Shown here piece by piece: positions 1 through 7,191 of a DNA stretch of 18,424 nt. The DNA is taken from the NCBI GenBank assembly GCA_023421115.1, contig JAEZUI010000039.1, positions 1-18,424 of the forward strand, in the 5' to 3' direction. Positions within the stretch are counted from its first letter, which is position 1, and the number at the start of each line of letters is the position of its first letter. This stretch comes from Bacillota bacterium. Its GTDB lineage: Bacteria > Bacillota > Clostridia > Acetivibrionales > Acetivibrionaceae. Made by a program: the position numbers and the translations under genes. A model generated the notes under the pieces. It was not told where the DNA came from and ran no database searches. It saw only the letters and a program-made list of their open reading frames with translations.

Positions 1-143
1 AACAATAGGTACTCCCCTTACTACAGTTTCCAAAATAGCAGTCCCCCCAATTTGGACCGTCAATCCAAGGTTTTTTAGTATTATGGAAATTAAGCTGTTT
101 TCATACTTCCTGAACAGACAAAAAATAAGCTGTTTCTACTCCT

Positions 144-171
144 TTGGTAAATCACTCATCTATTCTATATA
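144..171 (+). promoter_or_regulatory. Possible sigma-A promoter for dprA
   Basis: TTGGTA (144-149) and TATATA (166-171) are separated by 16 bp and lie 85 bp ahead of the dprA start. Matches of this quality are common in AT-rich DNA, so this is only a candidate. A 13-bp palindrome (209-221) would lie in the resulting leader. Confidence 0.2.
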
Positions 172-208
172 TTTTTATCCGCACTCTAAAGATTTCTTAC
201 TTATTAGA

Positions 209-221
209 CGATATCATATCG
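209..221. repeat. Perfect 6+1+6 palindrome upstream of dprA
   Basis: CGATAT and ATATCG flank a single C, giving a perfect short dyad centred 41 bp before the dprA ATG. It could be a protein-binding site in the leader or near the promoter. No known operator is recognised, and a 6-bp dyad may be chance in AT-rich DNA. Confidence 0.3.
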
Positions 222-255
222 AGAAATATACTTTTATTGACAAGGAGTTTTTTAT

Positions 256-1365
256 ATGCTCGATAATTACAAATATTGGGTTTGGCTTGGCTCAATTCCT
301 GGGATTGGCGCAGTTAAAAGTAAAAAGCTGCTTGAATATTTTGAAGATCCATATAATATATTTACTGCAAAAGAATTAGATCTAGCCGCTCAAACCTTTT
401 TAACACGGCTAGATGTTACCAATCTGTTAAATAAGGAATACAAAGAAAATTTAAATAAGCATATTGAAAATATAAATGCAAATGATATAAAGATAATTTC
501 AATAAAGGATGAGAATTATCCCGAATATTTGAAGGACATTTATGACCCACCATTAATACTATATATCAAAGGAAATATCTGTAAAGAAGAGAAGTATTTG
601 GCGGTGGTGGGATCAAGAAGAGCTACATCGTACGGTCTGAATATGGCAGAAGTGGTATCGCGTGAGCTCTCAAGATGTGGCATAACTGTTGTTAGCGGGA
701 TGGCAAGAGGAATCGATACCTATGCTCATAAAGGAGTCATAAGTGCAAATGGCAGGACTATTGCTGTTTTAGGGTGTGGGCTAGACATAGTATATCCCTA
801 CGAAAATAAAAAACTTATGGAAAACATAATAATAAATGGAGCTTGTGTATCGGAATTTTTACCGGGTACAAAGCCGCTTGCAGGTAATTTCCCTGCAAGA
901 AACAGGATTATAAGTGGAATATCAATGGGTGTTATAGTTATAGAAGCAGGAGAAAAAAGCGGTTCACTCATTACTGCAAACTTTGCATTGGAGCAGGGTC
1001 GTGAGGTGTTTGCGCTACCAGGTAATGTCAATAGTCTTAACAGCACGGGAACAAATAAACTAATAAAAGAAGGAGCTAAGATGGTTACTTCGATAGAAGA
1101 CATTTTAGAAGAAATTGGTGCATATTTTAGTGAAAACAAAAAGGATTCCTTTACAAATAAGCTGAAAGATGATAAATTGCTTAATGGACTTGATAAAGAT
1201 GAAGTTAAAATCGTAGAATGTTTGAAATTGGAACCTACTCATATTGATATTATTGCAAATAAGACCGGTTTGAATATAAAAGTCGTAAATTCGGTTATTG
1301 TTATGCTAGAGTTAAAAGGTATTGTTGAACAGGTTCCTGGAAAAGTATATAAGCTAAAGTTATAA
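256..1365 (+). CDS. dprA: DNA processing protein DprA (Smf)
   Basis: DprA loads RecA onto incoming single-stranded DNA during transformation and acts in the cytoplasm. The 369-residue product has a helix-hairpin-helix-like N-terminus (SIPGIGAVKSKK, about residues 13-24). A Rossmann-type DprA core spans about 113-290, with the family motifs VVGSRR (117-122), SGMARGID (147-154), FPARNRIISG (212-221) and SGSLITA (235-241). A C-terminal winged-helix segment covers about 310-367. The start at 256 is set by AAGGAG (242-247) at 8-nt spacing. It is the first gene of the dprA-topA-trmFO block, the same order as in Bacillus. The gene looks intact. Many clostridia carry dprA without known competence, so its use here may be general recombination; that part is inference. 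Confidence 0.95.
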   Translation: MLDNYKYWVWLGSIPGIGAVKSKKLLEYFEDPYNIFTAKELDLAAQTFLTRLDVTNLLNKEYKENLNKHIENINANDIKIISIKDENYPEYLKDIYDPPLILYIKGNICKEEKYLAVVGSRRATSYGLNMAEVVSRELSRCGITVVSGMARGIDTYAHKGVISANGRTIAVLGCGLDIVYPYENKKLMENIIINGACVSEFLPGTKPLAGNFPARNRIISGISMGVIVIEAGEKSGSLITANFALEQGREVFALPGNVNSLNSTGTNKLIKEGAKMVTSIEDILEEIGAYFSENKKDSFTNKLKDDKLLNGLDKDEVKIVECLKLEPTHIDIIANKTGLNIKVVNSVIVMLELKGIVEQVPGKVYKLKL

Positions 1366-1501
1366 ATTATTATTTGTATAAATAAATACATAATATTATA
1401 ATAGTAAGGTAATTTTAATAACTTCGCAATTATAATGAAAGTATTATTTTGCATTACAGGGAATACAGTTGACTTTCTTGTATCAACGTATATTCCCATA
1501 A

Positions 1502-1558
1502 ACATTATTTTGCAAATTTTTAATGTATGAGTATAATAATATTATTGCAAAATAATGT
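1502..1558. repeat. Perfect 14-bp inverted repeat over the topA promoter
   Basis: ACATTATTTTGCAA (1502-1515) is the exact reverse complement of TTGCAAAATAATGT (1545-1558), with 29 nt between. A further copy of the core ATTATTTTGCA lies at 1443-1453 in the left-arm orientation. The left arm covers the candidate -35 of topA and the right arm starts near the expected transcription start. That placement fits a protein-binding operator better than an RNA hairpin made from this promoter. Confidence 0.6.
1510..1537 (+). promoter_or_regulatory. Candidate sigma-A promoter for topA
   Basis: TTGCAA (1510-1515) and a consensus TATAAT (1532-1537) are 16 bp apart, predicting a transcript start near 1544 and a leader of about 40 nt. 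This supports separate transcription of topA from dprA, which ends 144 bp before the -35. Confidence 0.5.
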
Positions 1559-1583
1559 AGACAAACTTGACTGGAGGATAAAG

Positions 1584-3683
1584 ATGGCTGATAAGTTAGT
1601 TATTGTTGAGTCTCCTGCAAAAGCTCATACAATCGGAAAATTTTTAGGTAAGGATTATAAGATTGTAGCTTCTGTAGGGCACGTGAGGGATTTACCAAAA
1701 AGTCAGATCGGTGTGGATGTAGAGAATAATTTTGAACCGAAGTATATTACTATACGCGGTAAGGGAGACGTTATCTCAAAACTGAAGAAAGAAGCTAAAA
1801 ATGCAAAAAAGATATATCTCGCAACCGACCCTGATAGAGAGGGTGAAGCTATTTCGTGGCATTTGGCTACTTTATTGAATATAGATAATAAAGAGAAGTG
1901 CAGGGTGACTTTTAATGAAATTACGAAAAATGCAGTTAAAAATGCTATCAAAGAGCCTAGGGAAATAGATTTAGACCTTGTAGATGCTCAACAGGCTAGA
2001 AGGATACTAGATAGAATAGTAGGTTATAAGATAAGTCCTATTCTATGGAAGAAAGTTAAGAAGGGACTTAGTGCGGGAAGAGTTCAGTCAGTTGCTACAA
2101 GGTTAGTTTGTGACAGGGAAGAAGAAATTGAGAATTTTATACCTGAAGAGTATTGGACAATAGATGCTACTCTTGAGAAGAAAGGCGGCAAAGGTTCTTT
2201 TAATGCCAAATTCTATGGTAAAGATGGCAAAAAGGTAGAGCTTAAAAATGAAGATGATGTAAAAAATATACTTAAAAACATAAAAGAAAAGAAGTTTGTT
2301 GTGAAAAAAATAAAAAAGGGTGAGAAGAAGAAATCGCCAGCTGCCCCTTTCATCACTAGTACAATGCAACAGGAAGCAGCAAGAAAATTAGGTTTTACCA
2401 CCAAAAAAACCATGATTGTTGCTCAGCAGCTGTATGAAGGTATTGATATAAAAGGATTTGGAGCACTTGGTCTTGTGACCTACATTCGTACCGATTCAAC
2501 AAGGATATCTAATGACGCTCAGCAGGATGCTATAACTTTTATTAAGGATAAATACGGAGAAAAGTATGTTCCCCAAGAAAAGCGCATATTTAAAAATAAA
2601 AATGCCTCGCAGGATGCCCATGAATGTATAAGACCTTCACAAATTAGTATGGAGCCGGATGCTATAAAGGATTCTCTTACAAAAGAACAATATAAGCTAT
2701 ATAAATTGATCTGGTCTAGATTTGTATCAAGCCAGATGTCATCAGCCGAGTATGATACAATAAATACCGATATTACTGCAGGGGACTATGTCTTTAGGGC
2801 TAACGGACAGATATTGAAATTCCAAGGTTTTATAGTATTATATCAGGAAGGCAAAGATGACGAAGGGGAAGAAAAAGAAAACAATGTCCCTGATCTTGCT
2901 GAAGGTGAAGAGTTAAGGCAGAAAAAAATAGATTCTAAACAACATTTTACTCAACCGCCGCCAAGATATACCGAAGCGAGTTTGGTAAAGACCCTAGAGG
3001 AAAAGGGAATAGGCAGACCGAGTACGTATGCTCCTACCATTACTACTATACTTGCAAGGGGGTATGTAGTTAAGGATGCCAAAACACTGCTGCCCACCGA
3101 GTTGGGCAAAATAGTTAACGATATCATGAAAAACTATTTTCATGACATCGTGGATGTTGAGTTTACTGCTCAATTAGAGAAAAAACTCGATGATGTGGAA
3201 GAAGGCTTTAAGAAATGGGTGGAAGTTATGCAGGGCTTTTATTCACCTTTTGCTAAAGTTTTGCAGGATGCGGAGGATAAGATTGGAAACGTTGAGGTTC
3301 CTGATGAAGTAACGGATGAAATTTGTGAAAAGTGTGGAAGAAACATGGTAATAAAAATGAGCCGATATGGTAAGTTTTTAGCCTGTCCTGGATTTCCGGA
3401 ATGTAGAAATGCGAGACCTATTTTAGAGGAGACAGGAGTTAACTGTCCTAAATGTGGTGGTAAGGTATATATTAAGAAGTCCAGAAAGGGTAAAAAATAC
3501 TTAGGCTGTGAGAATAATCCTACATGCAGCTTTATGAGCTGGGATATGCACTCTAAAGAGAGTTGCCCTAAATGTGGAAACTTCTTGCTGAAAAAGTTTT
3601 CCGGGAAGAAAGTTCAATTTAAATGCAGTAATGAGGAGTGCGATTTTACCAAAGTTGAAGAGCGAAAAAAAGAAGAAGAGTAA
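1584..3683 (+). CDS. topA: DNA topoisomerase I (type IA)
   Basis: This enzyme relaxes negatively supercoiled DNA by cutting one strand through a 5'-phosphotyrosine. The 699-residue product begins with a Toprim domain (KLVIVESPAKA near the N-terminus). The acidic metal-binding motif DPDRE is at 82-86, and the catalytic tyrosine is Y300 in VTYIRTDSTR. Three four-cysteine zinc-ribbon repeats close the protein, starting at C581, C621 and C661 and ending at C686. The start was placed at 1584, after GGAGG (1573-1577), not at the in-frame ATG at 1527. The upstream ATG has no ribosome binding site and lies inside the predicted promoter, and MADKLVIVESP is the usual family N-terminus. The gene follows dprA and precedes trmFO, as in Bacillus. 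The promoter and inverted repeat ahead of it suggest its own control. Confidence 0.97.
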   Translation: MADKLVIVESPAKAHTIGKFLGKDYKIVASVGHVRDLPKSQIGVDVENNFEPKYITIRGKGDVISKLKKEAKNAKKIYLATDPDREGEAISWHLATLLNIDNKEKCRVTFNEITKNAVKNAIKEPREIDLDLVDAQQARRILDRIVGYKISPILWKKVKKGLSAGRVQSVATRLVCDREEEIENFIPEEYWTIDATLEKKGGKGSFNAKFYGKDGKKVELKNEDDVKNILKNIKEKKFVVKKIKKGEKKKSPAAPFITSTMQQEAARKLGFTTKKTMIVAQQLYEGIDIKGFGALGLVTYIRTDSTRISNDAQQDAITFIKDKYGEKYVPQEKRIFKNKNASQDAHECIRPSQISMEPDAIKDSLTKEQYKLYKLIWSRFVSSQMSSAEYDTINTDITAGDYVFRANGQILKFQGFIVLYQEGKDDEGEEKENNVPDLAEGEELRQKKIDSKQHFTQPPPRYTEASLVKTLEEKGIGRPSTYAPTITTILARGYVVKDAKTLLPTELGKIVNDIMKNYFHDIVDVEFTAQLEKKLDDVEEGFKKWVEVMQGFYSPFAKVLQDAEDKIGNVEVPDEVTDEICEKCGRNMVIKMSRYGKFLACPGFPECRNARPILEETGVNCPKCGGKVYIKKSRKGKKYLGCENNPTCSFMSWDMHSKESCPKCGNFLLKKFSGKKVQFKCSNEECDFTKVEERKKEEE

Positions 3684-3705
3684 CTTAGATGTTTTTGAAA
3701 AGCAC

Positions 3706-3735
3706 TTGTCAATTGCCATTTCAAAAAATTATATT
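3706..3735 (+). promoter_or_regulatory. Candidate sigma-A promoter for trmFO
   Basis: TTGTCA (3706-3711) and TATATT (3730-3735) are separated by 18 bp in the 123-bp gap between topA and trmFO. The spacer contains the left arm of a perfect inverted repeat (3715-3728). Confidence 0.35.
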
Positions 3736-3785
3736 TGAGGGGCTTTAGACTAAAAAATATTGTAGAGGTTGTTTTTTGAAATGGC
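3715..3785. repeat. Perfect 14-bp inverted repeat ahead of trmFO
   Basis: GCCATTTCAAAAAA (3715-3728) is the exact reverse complement of TTTTTTGAAATGGC (3772-3785), with 43 nt between. The left arm lies between the candidate -35 and -10 and the right arm ends 21 bp before the start codon. If the transcript starts at this promoter, only the right arm is transcribed, so a DNA-level operator is more likely than a hairpin. Read-through from topA could still form an RNA stem. Confidence 0.55.
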
Positions 3786-3806
3786 CTTAATGAAAGGTAT
3801 TAAAAA

Positions 3807-5117
3807 ATGTCTGAATATATAAATGTAATAGGTGCAGGATTGGCAGGCTGCGAAGCTGCCTATCAAATAGCCAAAAGGGGAATAAAGGTACGGTTATATG
3901 AGATGAAGCCCATAACATATTCACCGGCACACCAACTTGAAACTTTTGCAGAACTTGTTTGCAGTAATTCACTTAGATCTGACCAGATTGAAAATGCAGT
4001 AGGGCTTTTAAAAGAAGAAATGAGACTGCTTGATTCAATAATAATGAAGTGTGCCGATGCAACAAGAGTGCCGGCAGGTGGAGCCTTAGCGGTAGATAGA
4101 AGCCGATTCTCCCAGTTGGTAACTGATTTAATTAGGGAAAATGAGAATATTGAAATTATAAATGAGGAAGTAAAGCAATTACCCCTAGAGGGGATTACAG
4201 TTTTAGCATCAGGACCATTGACTTCTGAAAGTTTATCAAGGAGTATTATGGAGCTAATTGGAGAAGAATATCTTCATTTTTTTGATGCGGCTGCTCCTAT
4301 TGTTACTTATGATTCAATCAATATGGACAAGGCGTATAAGGCAGCAAGGTATAACAGGGGCACAGAGGATTACATTAACTGCCCTATGAATAAGGACGAA
4401 TATGACAACTTCTGGAATGAGCTGGTTAAGGCAGAATTGGCAGAAGTAAAAGATTTTGAAAAGGAAGTTGTATTTGAAGGGTGTATGCCTGTTGAGACAA
4501 TGGCAAAGAGAGGCATAGATACGTTGCGTTTTGGTCCTTTAAAGCCTGTAGGTTTGGTTGACCCAAAGACGGGACTTGAGGCGCATGCAGTAGTTCAATT
4601 AAGACAGGACAATACTGAGGGGACTCTATTTAATATTGTGGGATTTCAAACGCGTTTAAAATGGCCTGAGCAAAAGAGAGTATTCAGTATGATTCCAGGA
4701 CTTGAGAATGCTGAGTTTTTAAGATATGGGGTTATGCATAGAAACACTTTTATAAATTCTCCTAAAGTTCTTGAAGCATCCTATAGGATGAGAAAATTAC
4801 CTAACATATATTTTGCAGGTCAGATGACCGGTGTGGAAGGGTATGTAGAATCTGCATCCTCGGGTTTAGTTGCCGGAATTAATGCTTCAAGGAGCTTTCT
4901 TGGAAAGAGTGATGTATTATTCCCTAGGACAACTGCTATAGGTGCATTGAGTAGTTATATTTCCGATCAAAATGTTAAGGATTTTCAGCCAATGAATGTA
5001 AATTTTGGTTTAATGGAAGGACTAGGAATTAGAATTAGGGATAAGCGAAAAAAAAATTATGAGATAGCGCAAAGAGCTTTACAGGTTGTCAGACATATAT
5101 CGGAGGATAATTTTTAA
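3807..5117 (+). CDS. trmFO: Folate/FAD-dependent tRNA m5U54 methyltransferase TrmFO
   Basis: TrmFO makes 5-methyluridine at position 54 of the tRNA T-loop, using methylenetetrahydrofolate and FAD. The 436-residue product has the N-terminal FAD-binding motif GAGLAGCEAA (9-18). The two cysteines known to matter in the family are present: C52 in ELVCSNSLRSD, and C226 in FEGCMPVETMAKRG. A second conserved FAD-contact stretch is GQMTGVEGYVESA (338-350). The length is typical. The start at 3807 follows GAAAGG (3792-3797) at 9-nt spacing. It is the third gene of the conserved dprA-topA-trmFO block and probably has its own promoter. Downstream, the genes usual in Bacillus (xerC, hslV, hslU, codY) are absent and a 615-bp gap leads to flgB. 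No clear intrinsic terminator is seen after it. Confidence 0.97.
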   Translation: MSEYINVIGAGLAGCEAAYQIAKRGIKVRLYEMKPITYSPAHQLETFAELVCSNSLRSDQIENAVGLLKEEMRLLDSIIMKCADATRVPAGGALAVDRSRFSQLVTDLIRENENIEIINEEVKQLPLEGITVLASGPLTSESLSRSIMELIGEEYLHFFDAAAPIVTYDSINMDKAYKAARYNRGTEDYINCPMNKDEYDNFWNELVKAELAEVKDFEKEVVFEGCMPVETMAKRGIDTLRFGPLKPVGLVDPKTGLEAHAVVQLRQDNTEGTLFNIVGFQTRLKWPEQKRVFSMIPGLENAEFLRYGVMHRNTFINSPKVLEASYRMRKLPNIYFAGQMTGVEGYVESASSGLVAGINASRSFLGKSDVLFPRTTAIGALSSYISDQNVKDFQPMNVNFGLMEGLGIRIRDKRKKNYEIAQRALQVVRHISEDNF

Positions 5118-5271
5118 TACTATGATTGTTTTATTTGGAATAAACTTAATATCTATTTTTTTGTTTTCGTAGTTGTTTTTTGAAAAAAATTATGTTAATA
5201 TCTACTTAAGTATTTTTTTGTGAATAATGACTTATCTTAATTTATATACTTTTAAAGATTTACTGCTTCAA

Positions 5272-5324
5272 AGATAACTATATGTAAATTTGCTGAATTG
5301 AAGTTTTATATTATATAGTTATCT
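5272..5324. repeat. Perfect 12-bp inverted repeat in the trmFO-flgB gap
   Basis: AGATAACTATAT (5272-5283) and ATATAGTTATCT (5313-5324) are exact reverse complements, separated by 29 nt. A weak promoter-like pair, TTGCTG (5290-5295) and TATAGT (5314-5319) with 18 bp between, would place the right arm over the -10. It could be an operator or a loose RNA stem; there is no U-tract to make it a terminator. Confidence 0.45.
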
Positions 5325-5557
5325 ATAAATGCTTTAGAAGTTGTTCTGTATTGTTATTCTTTAAATGTTTGCTGATGACAAATTTTTTGTTTTACGTTAT
5401 TTCTAAAGTTTTGCAATTTGTGTTTCAAAAAACTTTGTTTTACCACAATTTTTTCAAATAAGTGAAGGAATGTCCTTGGATTTGTCGAAATATATTTTGG
5501 GTAAATATTTTATATATTGCGTTCAATTAAGGTAATTACTAGAAAGTAACAGGTCAA

Positions 5558-5586
5558 TTGAAATTTCTAAATTTGATTTGTATTTT
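5558..5586 (+). promoter_or_regulatory. Candidate sigma-A promoter for the fla operon
   Basis: TTGAAA (5558-5563) and TATTTT (5581-5586) are separated by exactly 17 bp. The predicted start near 5593 leaves a leader of about 140 nt before flgB, containing the stem-loop at 5616-5635. No sigma-D type element (TAAA, about 15 bp, then GCCGATAT) was seen in the gap. AT-richness lowers the weight of the match. Confidence 0.35.
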
Positions 5587-5615
5587 TTGGCATTGCACAA
5601 CAGTATTCTTATATT

Positions 5616-5635
5616 TGGAAGCTTTTGAGCTTCCA
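5616..5635 (+). other. 8-bp stem-loop in the flgB leader
   Basis: TGGAAGCT (5616-5623) pairs perfectly with AGCTTCCA (5628-5635) around a TTTG tetraloop. It is followed by mixed AT sequence rather than a run of U, so it is not a canonical terminator. It may stabilise the leader or be part of a control element ahead of the operon. Confidence 0.5.
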
Positions 5636-5732
5636 TAATAGATTTTAGCTAAATCCCTTAGATAAAGTATTTTGTTGCTCAAATACAACTATAGCAGTGG
5701 AAATAGAAGAGTAAAATAGGAGGCGTTCTATA

Positions 5733-6143
5733 ATGCTAGACAGGATTTTATTTGGAACAAAGGTTGTTGAAAAATCCCTTGATGCATCATTAATGCGTAA
5801 TGAAGCAATAGCTCAGAATATTGCTAACGTTGATACTCCAGGATACAGCAGAAAAACTGTTAGCTTTGAAGAACAATTGAGTGATGCCATTTCTAAGAAC
5901 AGCTTTAAGGGAAAAAGAACTGATCGAAGACATATTCAGATTGGCGCAAGCAGTATTGATGAGGTGAAAATCAACATAAGTGAGGATAAAAGTTCTTTAG
6001 ATATGAGGCTTGATGGCAATAATGTTGATATCGAAAAAGAAATGGCTCAAATGGCGGAAAACAATATTAAGTACGAAGTGCTTATTCAGAGAATAACCGG
6101 CACTTTTAATAAAATGAAAACAGTAATCAGGGAAGGACGATGA
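5733..6143 (+). CDS. flgB: Flagellar proximal rod protein FlgB
   Basis: FlgB is an axial component of the proximal rod, exported by the flagellar type III system and placed above the MS ring and FliE. The 136-residue product has the family N-terminal signature NEAIAQNIANVDTPGY (23-38) after an amphipathic helix. The C-terminal helix (about 100-134, MAQMAENNIKYEVLIQRI) is the partner helix of rod and hook proteins. The length matches the family. AGGAGG (5718-5723) sits 9 nt before the ATG. This is the first gene of the fla operon; flgC follows after 6 nt. It lies behind a long AT-rich leader with a candidate promoter and a stem-loop, so the operon is probably controlled from there. Confidence 0.97.
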   Translation: MLDRILFGTKVVEKSLDASLMRNEAIAQNIANVDTPGYSRKTVSFEEQLSDAISKNSFKGKRTDRRHIQIGASSIDEVKINISEDKSSLDMRLDGNNVDIEKEMAQMAENNIKYEVLIQRITGTFNKMKTVIREGR

Positions 6144-6149
6144 TTATAA

Positions 6150-6590
6150 ATGGGATACTTTAGTTCTCTTAACATCGGAGCAACCGGGTTGACCGCTCAA
6201 AGGCTTAGGATGGATACAATTTCACAGAATATCGCAAATGTAAATACAACAAGAACTGAAAATGGTACACCTTATAGGAGAAAAGTAGTAGTTTTTGAGG
6301 AGAAATCATCAGATACTCCTTTTTCTGAGTATTTGAATGATAGCAGCAAGAAGTTAGTGGGTACCGGAGTAAGAGTTGCAAAGGTTGTTGAAGATAGAAC
6401 TGCCTTTAAAAAGGTCTACGATCCAGGACATCCCGATGCTGACGAAGAGGGATATGTTGAAATGCCAAATGTTGATATACTTACCGAAATGATTAATATG
6501 ATTTCTGCAACAAGATCTTATGAGGCGAATGTGACCTCTATAAATACAACTAAAAGCATGGCTATGAAAGCTTTACAAATTGGGAAATAA
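6150..6590 (+). CDS. flgC: Flagellar proximal rod protein FlgC
   Basis: FlgC is the second proximal rod protein and assembles with FlgB and FlgF in the rod. The 146-residue product has the N-terminal rod motif MDTISQNIANVNTTRT (21-36). The matching C-terminal helix starts at PNVDILTEMINMISATRSYE and ends in MAMKALQIGK, as is usual. The start lies 6 nt after flgB, with GGAAGGA (6131-6137) inside the end of flgB at 12-nt spacing, somewhat long. Translation is probably coupled to flgB. After the gene comes a 176-nt gap rich in hairpins before fliE, so expression of the two rod genes may be separated from the rest of the operon. Confidence 0.96.
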   Translation: MGYFSSLNIGATGLTAQRLRMDTISQNIANVNTTRTENGTPYRRKVVVFEEKSSDTPFSEYLNDSSKKLVGTGVRVAKVVEDRTAFKKVYDPGHPDADEEGYVEMPNVDILTEMINMISATRSYEANVTSINTTKSMAMKALQIGK

Positions 6591-6597
6591 ATACATA

Positions 6598-6685
6598 CCG
6601 CAGCGGAAGCTGCAATCTAAGTAGTAAATTTAAGCTGCGGCAGACAGCAGAACAATATCTGCTCAAAAAGTGTTTATAACACTTT
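6598..6685 (+). ncRNA. Hairpin cluster between flgC and fliE (possible structured RNA)
   Basis: CCGCAGC (6598-6604) can pair with GCTGCGG (6634-6640). Its core GCAGC (6600-6604) can instead pair with the nearby GCTGC (6609-6613) across a GGAA tetraloop, so the two pairings exclude each other. Two further stems follow: AGCAGA/TCTGCT (6646-6651 with 6658-6663) and AAAGTGTT/AACACTTT (6667-6674 with 6678-6685). None has a U-tract, so they are not standard terminators. No known riboswitch class is recognised. This may be an mRNA processing or stability element, or an unrecognised regulatory RNA. Confidence 0.4.
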
Positions 6686-6766
6686 CGGGATAAAAAAATT
6701 GCTATACAAACAAAGTTTTTAAATAAGAATTCCTTATCACAAATCTATGAAGTGCAGGAGGCTATT

Positions 6767-7075
6767 ATGGCTGTTAATGGTATTAATGGGGTTAATATTT
6801 TGTCTTCGATATCAAAATCAGGGTTTTCCAATACCGACAAAACTGACAGTGTTGAAAGCAGTTTTGCAAATTATCTCAAAGCTGCACTGACAAAAACCAG
6901 CGACCTTGAGAAGGAAGCAACAGCTTTGACTGAGTCATTTGCGGCTGGCAATACAGACAATATCCATCAGGTTCTAATTGCTGCCGAGAAAGCAGAAGTA
7001 GCACTTCAATTTACCATGCAAATCAGAAGTAAAATTATGGAAGCTTATAATGAAATAATGCGTATGCAAATATAA
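6767..7075 (+). CDS. fliE: Flagellar hook-basal body protein FliE
   Basis: FliE joins the MS ring to the proximal rod and is an early substrate of flagellar export. The 102-residue product has a flexible, Ser/Thr/Asn-rich N-terminal third. The conserved C-terminal helices include NIHQVLIAAEKAEVALQFT and end in KIMEAYNEIMRMQI, as in the family. The start was placed at ATG 6767, 5 nt after AGGAGG (6756-6761). The in-frame GTG at 6752 lies upstream of that site and would leave it inside the gene. It is preceded by the structured flgC-fliE gap and followed by fliF after 116 bp. Confidence 0.95.
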   Translation: MAVNGINGVNILSSISKSGFSNTDKTDSVESSFANYLKAALTKTSDLEKEATALTESFAAGNTDNIHQVLIAAEKAEVALQFTMQIRSKIMEAYNEIMRMQI

Positions 7076-7191
7076 GTAACACAGATTTTTATTTGAAACT
7101 AGAATGTGTCACGTACGCTTTAGTTCTGTTACGGGCACAAGATAATTAATTGTGACAAAAGAAAAGAATCCTTGTGGAAGGTGATGATTTT

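Larger units (their letters stand above)
5118..5732. other. 615-bp gene-free region between trmFO and flgB
   Basis: No credible coding sequence was found here on either strand. The stretch is very AT-rich, with many T-runs. It holds a perfect 12-bp inverted repeat (5272-5324), a candidate promoter (5558-5586), an 8-bp stem-loop (5616-5635) and the flgB ribosome binding site. In Bacillus the trmFO-flgB interval encodes xerC, hslV, hslU and codY; nothing resembling their conserved motifs was visible by eye. Confidence 0.6.

Noticed and set aside
1..135. An open reading frame on the - strand with protein-like composition, preceded by an AAAGGAG-like site (139-145), running off the left edge.
   Set aside because: No ATG, GTG or TTG start lies at a workable distance in that frame, a stop precedes it at once, and the segment is only 45 codons. 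No family was recognised.
92..141. Imperfect direct repeat around AAGCTGTTT, two copies about 40 bp apart.
   Set aside because: Short, imperfect and AT-rich; not distinguishable from chance.
83..379. A 98-codon + strand frame overlapping the start of dprA.
   Set aside because: It overlaps dprA in another frame, has no ribosome binding site and its protein looks random.
1527..1583. In-frame upstream ATG giving a 19-residue longer TopA.
   Set aside because: It overlaps the predicted promoter, lacks a ribosome binding site, and the extra residues are not family-like.
3361..3368. GCCGATAT, the sigma-D -10 consensus.
   Set aside because: It lies inside topA coding sequence and has no TAAA element 15 bp upstream.
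3715..3730. Resemblance of the trmFO upstream arm to the CodY box.
   Set aside because: About four mismatches in 15 positions; in AT-rich DNA that is not evidence, and no codY is seen in the window.
6598..6751. A c-di-GMP riboswitch in the flgC-fliE gap.
   Set aside because: The conserved GEMM sequence blocks were not found, so only an unnamed hairpin cluster is reported.
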